A DNA stretch of 37,549 bases from Conidiobolus incongruus B7586 (taxonomy: Eukaryota; Entomophthoromycota; Entomophthoromycetes; Entomophthorales; Conidiobolaceae). Under the pieces are notes generated by a model. It was not told where the DNA came from, searched no databases, and worked only from the letters and a program-made list of their open reading frames with translations. Shown here in pieces: positions 1 to 9,440 of this stretch; the stretch's first letter is position 1; each line of letters opens with the position of its first letter. The stretch covers positions 1-37,549 of the forward strand of contig JNEM01012704.1 of NCBI GenBank assembly GCA_000697335.1. The letters run 5' to 3'. Made by a program: the position numbers and the translations under genes.

Positions 1-454
1 TCCCTTATTAACTTTATAAATATTTTTTACATCTAAAGATAATATATATCTTTATATAATAGCTAACTTATTATTAAATTTTTGGGTTATAATAATATAA
101 TAGTCATAAAATATATTTTTATTTTTTTTTTGAAATATTTAACTTTTTTATCAAAATATATCTTTGTTTTATTATATTAAATAACTTTATTTTAATTAAT
201 TTTAGTTTAACTTAAGTAATATCATTTAAACTCTTGTTTAATTTTATAATAAGATTTTTTTAATTAAAGATGTTTTTTTTAAAATGTGAGTAATATTTAT
301 TCTAACACAAAATATATATAATAGTATTAATACTAACTAATATTTTTATATAATTTTATAATTTTTATTGTATTTTTATAATAATATTATACTTACTTAT
401 ATTAATTAATCTATAAATATACTTTTTATGATATTTAACTATAATCTTAATATA
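1..454. other. AT-rich gene-free flank
   Basis: Almost pure A/T with scattered short words and no open frame of useful length. I see no gene, RNA or clear repeat boundary. It abuts the decayed Tc1-like transposon and has the same very low G/C content, so it may itself be an old, mutated repeat, but no family can be assigned. Confidence 0.5.
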
Positions 455-514
455 TACTAACTTGCAAAAATAAGTCATAAAATCAAATATATATGTATAT
501 TTTAATTAATAACT
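455..514 (+). repeat. Left terminal inverted repeat of the Tc1-like element
   Basis: Begins right after TA at 453-454. The core GTCATAAAATCAA (474-486) is shared exactly with the right repeat in inverse orientation. Other positions differ mainly by transitions. Confidence 0.85.
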
Positions 515-1968
515 AAAACAATTGTATATATTAATTTACTTGAAATTATAATATATAATTAAAATATATTATTTGATTATAAATAAATATATTTAGATAT
601 ATTTAGTAAACTATTAACAAAAATATTAACCCTTAATATTTAACTAAGGTGAGTTATAAATTTACAGGTTTTTAAGATAAAAGGATATATTTAACAATAT
701 ATAACCATATTTTTTTTCTCTTTTTGTTATTATTTTATATGATATTTTACAGATATACTAAATTTTTTTTATTAATATCATTATACCTAAATCCCTCTCT
801 AAAAAAATCTACTTGTATATTAATTAACTTTATAAAAAAGGTAAATCAACTTGTGATATTGTTAGAATTACTAGTGTTAGCTAGTTTACTATAGTTAAAG
901 CTGTTAAGAATAACAATAAAAACACATTTAAACTTAAATTTAGGTGTGTTAGAATTATAGATGAATATGATAAGAAGTATATTTATAGGTTAGTTAGTAT
1001 AAGTAAATATAATACTATTATAGAAATATAATAAAAACTATAAAACTATATAAGAATGTTAGTTAACACTAATACTATTATATATGTTTTACATTAATAT
1101 AGATACTACTTATATTTTAAAAAAAACACCCTTAACTAAAAAAATCCTATTGTAAAATTAAGTAGGAGTTTAAATATTACTATTAATATTAAACTAAAAC
1201 TAATTAAAATAAGGTTATTTAATTTAATAAAACAAAAATATACTTTAGTAAATTTGATAAAAAAGCTAGATATTTTAAAAAAAATATAAAACTATTTTAT
1301 AACTATTATGTTAATTTTACCTAAAAATATAGTAATAGGTTAATTATTATTTAAGGATATATATTATCTTTAGGTATAAGGTATCTTTATAAAGTTAATA
1401 GGGGAATTAATACTGAAATATATTAAAGTATTTTAAATAATGAATTGAAAAAAATTATTGAATAGTATAGGTTAAACAAATCTAATATTATTCTCTAGAA
1501 AGATAATGCTTCTTGCTATATTATAACTTCTACTACCAAATAACTTAAGAATAACAAGATAATAGTTATAAAGTAGCTTTTTTAATCTCTTAACTTTAAC
1601 TTAATTAAACACCTTTAGGATTAGTTAAAAAAAGCTATTAAAGCTTTCCCCTTAATAAAAAATTTAGATCAACTTTAGAAATATATTTAAGAAGTATAGA
1701 ACAAGATTAACTTTTCCTAGTATAAGAAGTTAGTTGATTTTATACCCCACAAACTTAAAGAAGTTAGAAAAGTTAAAGATAGATACATTAAGTTTTAATT
1801 TTTTTTATTACTAAAAACCTATAAATTTATAACTTATCTTAGATAAAATTTAAGTGTTTATATTTTAACCAATTAATAGCTAAATATCATCATATAATGA
1901 TATATATTATTAATAAATATAATAGATTTTAATTATTTAATTTAAGTTTATTTCATTAAATATTAATT

Positions 1969-2027
1969 AAGTTATTAGTAAAAATATAAGTGTTTTTGAT
2001 TTTATGACTCACTTTTATAGGTTAGTG
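1969..2027 (-). repeat. Right terminal inverted repeat of the Tc1-like element
   Basis: The reverse complement of this segment aligns to 455-514 along its whole length, sharing CACTAAC-type outer bases and the GTCATAAAATCAA core. It is followed by TA at 2028-2029. Confidence 0.85.
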
Positions 2028-2871
2028 TATTTGTTAAAAATTATAAAATATTATTTATAATATAATTTGATTTATATTAATATTTTTATAAATAAATTTT
2101 ATAAATTTAAATTTTATTATTTTTAAATATTATATTAGAATAAAATATCAAATACTGATTTTATAATAAATATAGCAATTAATAATAGATATTAATATAA
2201 TATAATATTAGTCTATATTTTAAATATATTAATTTTATCTCAGTTGTATTTATATATAAAATAAAAATTATTAATGAAAAATTAATAATTTGTAAAATTA
2301 TTAATAACTGAATTTTAACTTATTATCTATTACTAATTTCAAGGAATTAAATAAATAATTGGATAATTTAATCAACCCTGAGTTTTATTATAAATATCAA
2401 TTTAACTATATTTCAAATCACTTTATTTGTTAAGCTTAGAATAAAATAAAAAAAATATATTATTTCCCAAATATTCATTACTTTATTTTAATTAAAATCA
2501 ATTAATTATATATATTATATTTGATTTTATACCATATTGATTAACATAAATAATGCTATAAAAATATATATTTTTTAGGAGTCTTAAATATATAAGTAAT
2601 ATCAGATTTTTACAAATGCATTAAATTTTATTTGCAAAGTTAAAAATTCTTAGACAAGATTTATAAAATAACATTTGTTTATTTTATCTTTTTATTTATT
2701 TACATTTCCTTTTTTGTATTTGCATAGTGAAATTAGGGCAAAACTTGCTAGGTAGACTAAGTATAAAATTGAACAACATTAAATAAATTATATCAATTCA
2801 AATTGATAAAATCAGGATCATCAAAGAATATGATAATATTATTAATAATTTAAAAATCGATTCAAGTACTG
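2028..2871. other. AT-rich intergenic region
   Basis: Lies between the transposon and the tRNA gene. No open frame of note on either strand and no repeat that I can align. The base composition is slightly less extreme than inside the transposon. Confidence 0.5.
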
Positions 2872-2878
2872 AAAAAAA
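2872..2878 (-). terminator. Pol III terminator of tRNA-Phe
   Basis: A run of seven A on the + strand gives seven T on the transcribed sense strand, 23 nt past the end of the tRNA. RNA polymerase III stops at such T runs. Confidence 0.6.
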
Positions 2879-2901
2879 TGATAATAGGAAAATGAAAGAA
2901 A

Positions 2902-2924
2902 TGCCACCACCGTGGATTGAACAC

Positions 2925-2967
<43 letters not shown>

Positions 2968-2974
2968 AAGCAGC
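2902..2974 (-). tRNA. tRNA-Phe (anticodon GAA)
   Basis: The minus strand folds as a 73-nt cloverleaf without intron. The D stem is GCTC/GAGC with the loop AGTTGGGA. The anticodon stem TCAGA/TCTGA is perfect with loop CTGAAGA, giving anticodon GAA and G37, typical of tRNA-Phe. The variable loop is AGGTC, and the T arm is CCGTG-TTCAATC-CACGG. The discriminator base is A; CCA is not encoded, as normal for eukaryotes. The acceptor stem is weak: G1-C72, C2-G71 and C5-G68 are Watson-Crick, three pairs are G-U, and 7-66 is a U-U mismatch. The body is clearly a tRNA; full activity is slightly uncertain because of that stem. Confidence 0.95.
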
Positions 2975-4370
2975 ACTATTTATTTTTCTTATGGATCCAT
3001 TATTACTGATTTGATTATTAAACTCAATTTTATTTTCTCCATTATTTTTTTATTATTTGATTTCATTATATATGTAAACTAAAAAATTATTCTTTTTGAT
3101 CTTAATACATATATTTCTTTTTTATATATACTTTTCATCTTTTTAACAATGTTTTTAATATTTTAATATAACAATAATTTTATTTTTTATGATGTTACAG
3201 TTGAAATATTGGAAATTAATTAAAATTATTTTAGATCATTCTTAAATTTACTATACCATAGTATTATATTTTTAGGAATTTAATATAACCTAATCATTAA
3301 ATATGTTTTGATATTATGGAAATATATTTCTTTATATGAATAATGCTGAAATTTCTTATATTTAATATTATAGTAGCAATAAAATTATTCATTCATTTTA
3401 AAATCATGATAATTTCAAAATATAAATATTGAGAATTTACTCAATTTGTGTCATTATTGAAAAGTAAATATCTACAGATAATTATTAAAATAACCAATTG
3501 AAATTTATTGTGTTTTCAACAATATAAAATATATGTAGATTTATTACAAGATCTTTATTATTTTATATGAATAATATTTGAATTAAGCTAGAGATTGTGT
3601 GATTAAAATAGCATAATGACGATAAAAAATTTATCAATTTTGAATAAATCGATTTTTCAAGTTCAATACCAATTAATTCGGTTTTTATTACCAGGCTGAA
3701 TATTTGATAAATATATGTAATAATAAAAGTAACTAGGTTAATATATTTGATATTAAGTGCTCGTATAATGTTTAATTTTTGATTTTAAAATTGAAATAAA
3801 TTTTTAATTCAATAAAGAATTAAAATAATATAAATGGTTACCAAATGATTGTATTTAGGATTAATTCTTTGCAAAGATCGAGCGAAGAGCCATATTATGT
3901 TATTTAAAATTGGTTTTAACATGATAATAAGAAAATTTAATTATTATAATATGAACTATTATCAAATTATTAGGATTCGAGATATTAACTATTATCAATG
4001 AATTAATTAGTTTCAAAAGTTTTTAGAAAATATATTAAAGAATTAAACAAACAATACTATTATATAATAGGAAATCAGTAGAGATTTAGGTAAATAAAAC
4101 TTATTCACAAACTTTGTATATCAATTTACTATGAAGATCAGGTTCATCGAGTATATTTTGGTTATTTCAAATATTCAAATTTTTAAAATTATAAAGTTAT
4201 ATTAATATCTTTAATTAATAAAATATATATTCTATATATATATATATAATTCATCAATTTAAATTATTTTAAAATTTCAAGAATATATAATTTTAAAGAA
4301 ATATGTTATAATTTTTCAAATTTATTAGTTTTAATTATATGAATAATGTAACAAACAATATAATATGTGG
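2975..4370. other. AT-rich intergenic region
   Basis: No open frame long enough to support a gene, no second tRNA, and no tandem repeat beyond short TA runs (for example near 4235-4250). It contains the 5' flank of the tRNA gene and the 3' flank of the F-box gene. Confidence 0.5.
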
Positions 4371-5558
4371 TTATTGAGAATTAATTAAATTCACTTTGAT
4401 TCTACACCTTTTGAAGTTGTTTTGAATCAATTCAAAAGTTTCCTGCTTAAGTCTACAATGACTCAATTCTAACACTCTTAAATTATCTTTACATTTCCAA
4501 TTCCAGTCAATTTTTATATCATCTTTGTCAGTTTGAAAGAATCTGAAATTCAATTTGATAGATTTTAATGTAGAACCATATTGAGCCAATAGATTTAAGT
4601 GGCTCAAATCCATGTCAGTATGTCTGATTTCGAGGTGATTCAGCGAATGGCAATACTTCAATATATTTACCAAGTTGGATGGTGTAATATAACTCCCGTG
4701 TGAGATGATCAGATGCTCCAACTGCATATGTTTGTTGAAGAAACTATCCAAGGAGTTGGGCGGTATTTCTATACTGTGGAATTGAAAATGAGTAATTGTA
4801 TTGGGCATTGCTTGGAATATTTGACCATCGTTAAAATTGTCAATTAGCTTAAAGTGTTTTAGCTTGGGTACTTTTTCGAATAAGGTCTGGTAATCAATGC
4901 GAGACTGGGATTGAATAGTTAGATCAAGATTTTCAATATCACAGATTATGTTTTCTTCGCTAAAAACCAGGTTTAATAACTCTGAATGGATGCTGATTTG
5001 GCGAAGTTGGGAACAGTGGCGAATGATTTGGATTATATTAAGTATGTAGGTAACAGGAAATTGCTTAATGGTTAATTCCTGTAATGTAATATTTTTACCT
5101 GAAAGTTCAATGTGGCTTGTAACAGGTAACTCGATACAATCCAAAGTAAGAGATTTTAAATGCTTCAATTGCATGATACCTTCTAACCAATTTTGTGTAC
5201 AATTATTATCCATTAATTTAAAGTTTATAAGTTCTAAATACTGGATACTCGGCAACTGGGTCAATATCAGGTTAAAATCATTAATTCCAAAGCACCCACG
5301 AATCTGGCAGAACTTGACATATTGGTGTTGGAATTTGTGCTGGCTCAGAGTCTTTTGAACGTTCAAACTACTGTCAGCATCTTCTGATCCTCTGATTTTG
5401 ATCCAATTGTTCAGCTCAGGAGTTGCGAGGTGCCTGAATAGGTTACTGACCAGCCTTAAATTTTTTAAAGCACTTAAATTGCAATAGGTTGCTAGCATAT
5501 CAAAATTAAGTGAAACCATCAATTCATTATTAAAATCGTCAATATTTAAAGCCATCAT
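4371..5558 (-). CDS. F-box / leucine-rich-repeat protein
   Basis: Single-exon gene for a 395-residue protein. An N-terminal F-box-like segment occupies about residues 3-45, with the hydrophobic pattern LNFDMLATYC..LSALKNLRLVSNLF and then HLATPEL. It is followed by irregular leucine-rich repeats to the C terminus (LKSLTLDCIELP, LEHLIISHGSYI, LNHLEIRHTDMD, LRVLELSHCRLK). Proteins of this architecture usually act as substrate receptors of SCF (Skp1-Cullin-F-box) ubiquitin ligases; the substrate cannot be told. The frame is open 25 codons further upstream to 5633, but that extension is AT-rich and unlike the rest, and the F-box begins just after the Met pair at 5553-5558, so I prefer that start. 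Such genes are often expanded families in fungi. Confidence 0.8.
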   Translation of the reverse strand: MMALNIDDFNNELMVSLNFDMLATYCNLSALKNLRLVSNLFRHLATPELNNWIKIRGSEDADSSLNVQKTLSQHKFQHQYVKFCQIRGCFGINDFNLILTQLPSIQYLELINFKLMDNNCTQNWLEGIMQLKHLKSLTLDCIELPVTSHIELSGKNITLQELTIKQFPVTYILNIIQIIRHCSQLRQISIHSELLNLVFSEENIICDIENLDLTIQSQSRIDYQTLFEKVPKLKHFKLIDNFNDGQIFQAMPNTITHFQFHSIEIPPNSLDSFFNKHMQLEHLIISHGSYITPSNLVNILKYCHSLNHLEIRHTDMDLSHLNLLAQYGSTLKSIKLNFRFFQTDKDDIKIDWNWKCKDNLRVLELSHCRLKQETFELIQNNFKRCRIKVNLINSQ

Positions 5559-5633
5559 TATTACTATTATATTTTTATATATTACTTGTATTGGTTTCGA
5601 ATAGGGTAATTCTTGATATTTATATACTAGCAC

Positions 5634-8210
5634 TGAGGATAGATTGATTTATTTATGACCCTTAAATAATATTCATCCAGTTATATTGAATTCGCTATAA
5701 ATCAGATTTTAGTTCAATTTTTACCCAGTTTAGTATTTTTTTTAAAGTTGATCAAAAAATGATAACAATTGGTTATAAAAATACTAAACTGATACAAACA
5801 ATAACTGATTAATATTTAAAAATGAATTGTATAGTGTGTGATTCGTTATTATTATTAAGAAAAACAACTTGTTGAACACTCTTTTATTATTGATTTGACT
5901 AATAAAGTATAAATATTTATTAATCAATATTCGTCGTATTAATTACTATATTTGTCAATATATTATTACAAGAATCTGTCGGGGTAAACTTGTATTATTC
6001 CAAATCGATTTATCAAGTTTAAAGAGTAATATTCAATTTTAAAAATCATGAAAATATAATATAGTGGATAAGTGAAGGTTATTTTTAATATTAGCATGTT
6101 TGTGATCTTATTATAAGTCATTCGAATAGTAATCGTTAAAATTAGTATTCTTTTGCAGCAGGGATCATATAAGGTTCTGATTATATTAATGTGATGATGA
6201 TCGATTAAAAATGGAACCTAGTAAGTATAATGCTAAAATTTACAAAACGGATTGGGTAGAGATAAGCTATTATTTAATTATTCGCCGTATCCTTTGACAT
6301 ATAAATATAACCGGTACAAAAGGTAATTTATTCAAAAAAATCCAATATGTCATTCATAAAGGCATTATTTTAACATTATAATTGCCACAGGTATCCATCA
6401 TCACCATATTCTAGTCAAAATAATGATATTTTGGAAAAATATTATATATACAAATATTTATGCACTATTGAATAACTCAAATTCCTCATTATAATATAAT
6501 ATATCCTATTTGAATTATTGGCCGAGTCTTTAGCATTATTACACAAGTATATAAAAATAGATCATATTTAATTTGACGATCAAGTTGGCAATTATTTCTA
6601 AATAATTTTAGTTGATAAAATGCAATTTTGCTGAGGTTGCTTAACCATTTTTTGTTGCAGAAACAATGGAAAATTTATTAATGAACCACAACAAAGTAAT
6701 TAATTAATTTAAATCAATGCTTCATAAATTAGTAGAATACAATATTAATTAAACTTTAATAAAAGCAATATGGTAATAATAAGTCCATTATATTTAAATC
6801 CTTTCATAATATAATGAAATTATTCTAATCAATACAAAATTGTATTCAGTTTTTTTTTTGATAAATTTATAGTGATACAACAATTAATCAACCAACTATC
6901 AATTGATTCTTCATTATTTATTAGACTGTAATTAATAGAATTCTTGGAAAATTATGCATATTGATATTGATTAATGAAATACATACGTCAAAAGTATATC
7001 AGTCATATCTTTTAAATTAATAACTACCATTAATGATATATTCTTTTAATATTACTAGATCAGTAATTTATAAAAAAAAACTTTCCCAATTTTATATATA
7101 AACAATGATTAAAAAATTGATTTAATTATAACATGAAATCATCACATATATATATATAATTAAAGAATTGAATAAAATATAGTAGTTACACTAGATATAA
7201 ATTATTATAGTTAGACATTATCTTCATTATTTCCTAATTTTAAAAAATATGGATATATTATATATTGCTATCTCCTAATTACAAGTTCAATTTTAAAAGT
7301 TTTCATTTTAATATATTAAAAATAGATTTTGATTAATTGTTTATTATAGTATAATAAGTAAATATATAAATTTTCCTAATATTGTACACAAGTATTTTTC
7401 TAATATTCAATATAAATATTAAGTATATAGTGTTGATTCAAAACACAGGATGAAATGTCAATAGAAGCATCAAATCAAAAAATTTGATCAAATACCACTA
7501 TCGAATTTATAATCTAGACACATTTGAGATTTATATTTATTCACAATCTATTAATATTTTTTAGCCAAAATGAACATAATTTATGGATAATTTAATAATC
7601 AGACAAATTTGTTTAATTTTTGACTAATTTTATATGCGGAACACTTATTAATTTTCATTCATTAATTTAATACACAGAAAATTCTTTCAATTTCATGCAA
7701 TAAAATTTTTGAACAATTTTTAGCAAATATTATTGAAATATTTTTTATAACTGAAAATAAATTAAAATTTACATATTTTAATTTATGTTATTTAAATCCT
7801 TTTAAAGATTTTACTTAGATAAAAATTATATATATATATTTATATATTTATATCTTAAAACTTGAGTCAATATATCAAAAAATTTTTAAAAAACAACCTT
7901 ATAATCAATCTATTTTAAAATTTTTGTTATATTATTAAATTGTATTACAGAAAACAATAATTTTTACATGAAAAAAAAAAGAATTTATATATATGAACTA
8001 GTGCTTTAATAATTTAATGTATTATATAATTCTTTATTTTGACCAATCTCAGGTAAAATAATATGGATATTTCATTGAGGTTATTGATATGATGTAGTTG
8101 AATATACTAAAATTATTCATCTACCAAACATATAAATATTATTAAAAAACTATGAAATAAATGATTTATATTCAATTATATGTATTCTAAAATAAACTAA
8201 AGCTAATATT
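5634..8210. other. Long AT-rich region with only tiny open frames
   Basis: No gene can be assembled. The segment 6150-6420 is less AT-rich than its surroundings and holds splice-like words (TTTTGCAG at 6151-6158, GTAAGT at 6221-6226). It also has a 28-codon frame from ATG at 6211 (MEPSKYNAKIYKTDW...) on the + strand and a 17-codon frame on the minus strand near 6370-6415. These could be exons of an unassembled gene or of a non-coding transcript, or pure chance. The rest (6700-8200) shows nothing I can name. Confidence 0.35.
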
Positions 8211-8429
8211 CTAATTCCTAAACAAGAACAAGATGGTTAAACAATTGTAAATTTTATTAATAATAAAAATGACTGAATAATATATTAAAAAAGTTCGCAT
8301 AATTTGATAAATTTTAACACGAATAACTCCTTCTGTATATCCTTGAAAATACAGTTTATTTGCTCTCTTTAGACCATACCTATATAATTCAATTGAATAG
8401 CTATAATCAACAGATTCAGGATAAAACAT
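8211..8429 (-). CDS. Possible LYR-motif small protein or its remnant
   Basis: A 72-codon frame whose first half (about 8290-8429) is distinctly less AT-rich than its flanks. Residues 13-38 read SIELYRYGLKRA followed by a basic, Tyr-rich helix with KLYFQGYTEGVIRVKI. This resembles the L-Y-R helix of Complex1_LYR mitochondrial assembly factors (LYRM family), where LYR is followed by basic and Phe/Tyr positions. The reading frame stays open 10 codons upstream of the Met to a stop, so the true start may lie in an upstream exon that I could not find. The second half is hydrophobic and AT-rich and may be intronic: a good acceptor-like TTGTTCTTGTTTAG ends at 8218. Could also be a decayed gene or chance. 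Confidence 0.3.
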   Translation of the reverse strand: MFYPESVDYSYSIELYRYGLKRANKLYFQGYTEGVIRVKIYQIMRTFLIYYSVIFIINKIYNCLTILFLFRN

Positions 8430-8600
8430 TCTTAAAATTGCGATTGACTCTAATAAATATTAAGATACCAAGCTGATACAATAATTATATAAATTATCTT
8501 TAATTGGAATTATTTTGGAATATGGATACTTTTTTCAATCAAATTTTTAGATCATAGTAAACAATATTAAAGTAAATATGGATTATATCAAAAACCCATA

Positions 8601-8861
8601 TTGTTTGGATATAGAATCGTTAATAGGGTGAATATGAATAATTGTACTTTTTTTGCCTTCAAACTAAAAACAAAATTATATAAACATATGTGTGAAATAT
8701 TTTATTATCGGTATAATAATACATTTTGGGCATATCAAATTGAAAATGAAATGCAATACAAAATTTTGGAATATATTGATCTACTATCCATTCGCCTACA
8801 GGTATTGCCATTAATAATTTATAATCGTATAAATGATTACTATTCTTTGTTTATATATTAA
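8601..8861 (+). CDS. Doubtful hypothetical frame, 86 codons
   Basis: Open frame rich in Tyr, Asn, Ile and Lys with no domain that I recognise. A CAG|GTATTG donor-like site follows residues 'LLSIRLQ' at about 8801, and the 5' part overlaps another frame opening with ATG at 8578 that ends in a stop at 8629. This could be one or two exons of a gene on the + strand, divergent from the LYR-like frame, or noise in AT-rich DNA. Confidence 0.2.
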   Translation: MFGYRIVNRVNMNNCTFFAFKLKTKLYKHMCEIFYYRYNNTFWAYQIENEMQYKILEYIDLLSIRLQVLPLIIYNRINDYYSLFIY

Positions 8862-9397
8862 TATATATGCATTTTATTCAACTATATACTTGAATATCAG
8901 AAAGTTGATTTATTTATATTTATCCATTATGTGATTTTAAAAAAAGGAAATTCTGTTATATATCGAGTTCTTTATATCGGATTTTTAAATTTTTATACTA
9001 TATGAATAGTAATAATAAATCAAAAATTTATATATTATAATTCTATGACTAATTATAACATAAATTATTAAAATAATTTAATGTTCCCATATGTGATTTA
9101 ATATAGTGTGGTAGATGAAATAAAAATGACATCATTAATGATTATAAAATTTTTAATTAATTGCATAATCATTTGATTTACTAAGGGTTCCAATATGTAA
9201 TCATAAATTATCTTTATTTTCAAAAACTATTCCAACAAATTAAGTACAGTAAAGTCATTGATTATTATTATCATTGGCTGAATTTTCAAAAATATTAATA
9301 AACAACTTAACAAAACGTATAGAATTACATTAATTATTAATAGTTTTATTAAGTTTATCACCCAATGACAATATTATGACGTTTATATTTTTACTAT
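8862..9397. other. AT-rich upstream region of the Asn-rich protein gene
   Basis: No gene. Contains the 10-mer TGACATCATT (9127-9136), also found at 19905 and 27942, and a TGACGT word at 9377-9382, both candidate bZIP sites upstream of the TATA box. Confidence 0.4.
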
Positions 9398-9408
9398 TAT
9401 ATAAAAAG
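9398..9408 (+). promoter_or_regulatory. TATA box of the Asn-rich protein gene
   Basis: TATATAAAAAG lies 33 bp before the ATG at 9441 and is followed by less regular sequence. The short distance implies a very short 5' leader. Confidence 0.55.
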
Positions 9409-9440
9409 ATAGCAAATATCCTTTTTGACTAAAAATTAAA

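Larger units (their letters stand above)
455..2027 (+). mobile_element. Decayed Tc1/mariner-type DNA transposon
   Basis: The element is bounded by terminal inverted repeats of about 60 bp, each flanked by TA (453-454 and 2028-2029), the Tc1/mariner target duplication. The transposase runs on the + strand at roughly 800-1800. A helix-turn-helix-like stretch is visible near 838-900. Around 1390-1520 come recognisable Tc1 words (GN-I-T-E-IYQ-I-L-NNEL, then KDNASC), and near 1578-1630 the remnant of the 'SQS-D-NPIEHLWD' block. The frame is full of stops that are TGG or CAG/CAA codons turned into TAG or TAA, so the copy is inactive. Nearly all inferred changes are C-to-T or G-to-A transitions, as expected of RIP-like or deaminated methyl-cytosine decay. 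Confidence in the superfamily is high; the exact subfamily is unknown. Confidence 0.85.

Noticed and set aside
5559-5633. 25-codon upstream extension of the F-box gene
   Set aside because: AT-rich, unlike the rest of the protein, and the F-box starts right after the internal Met pair.
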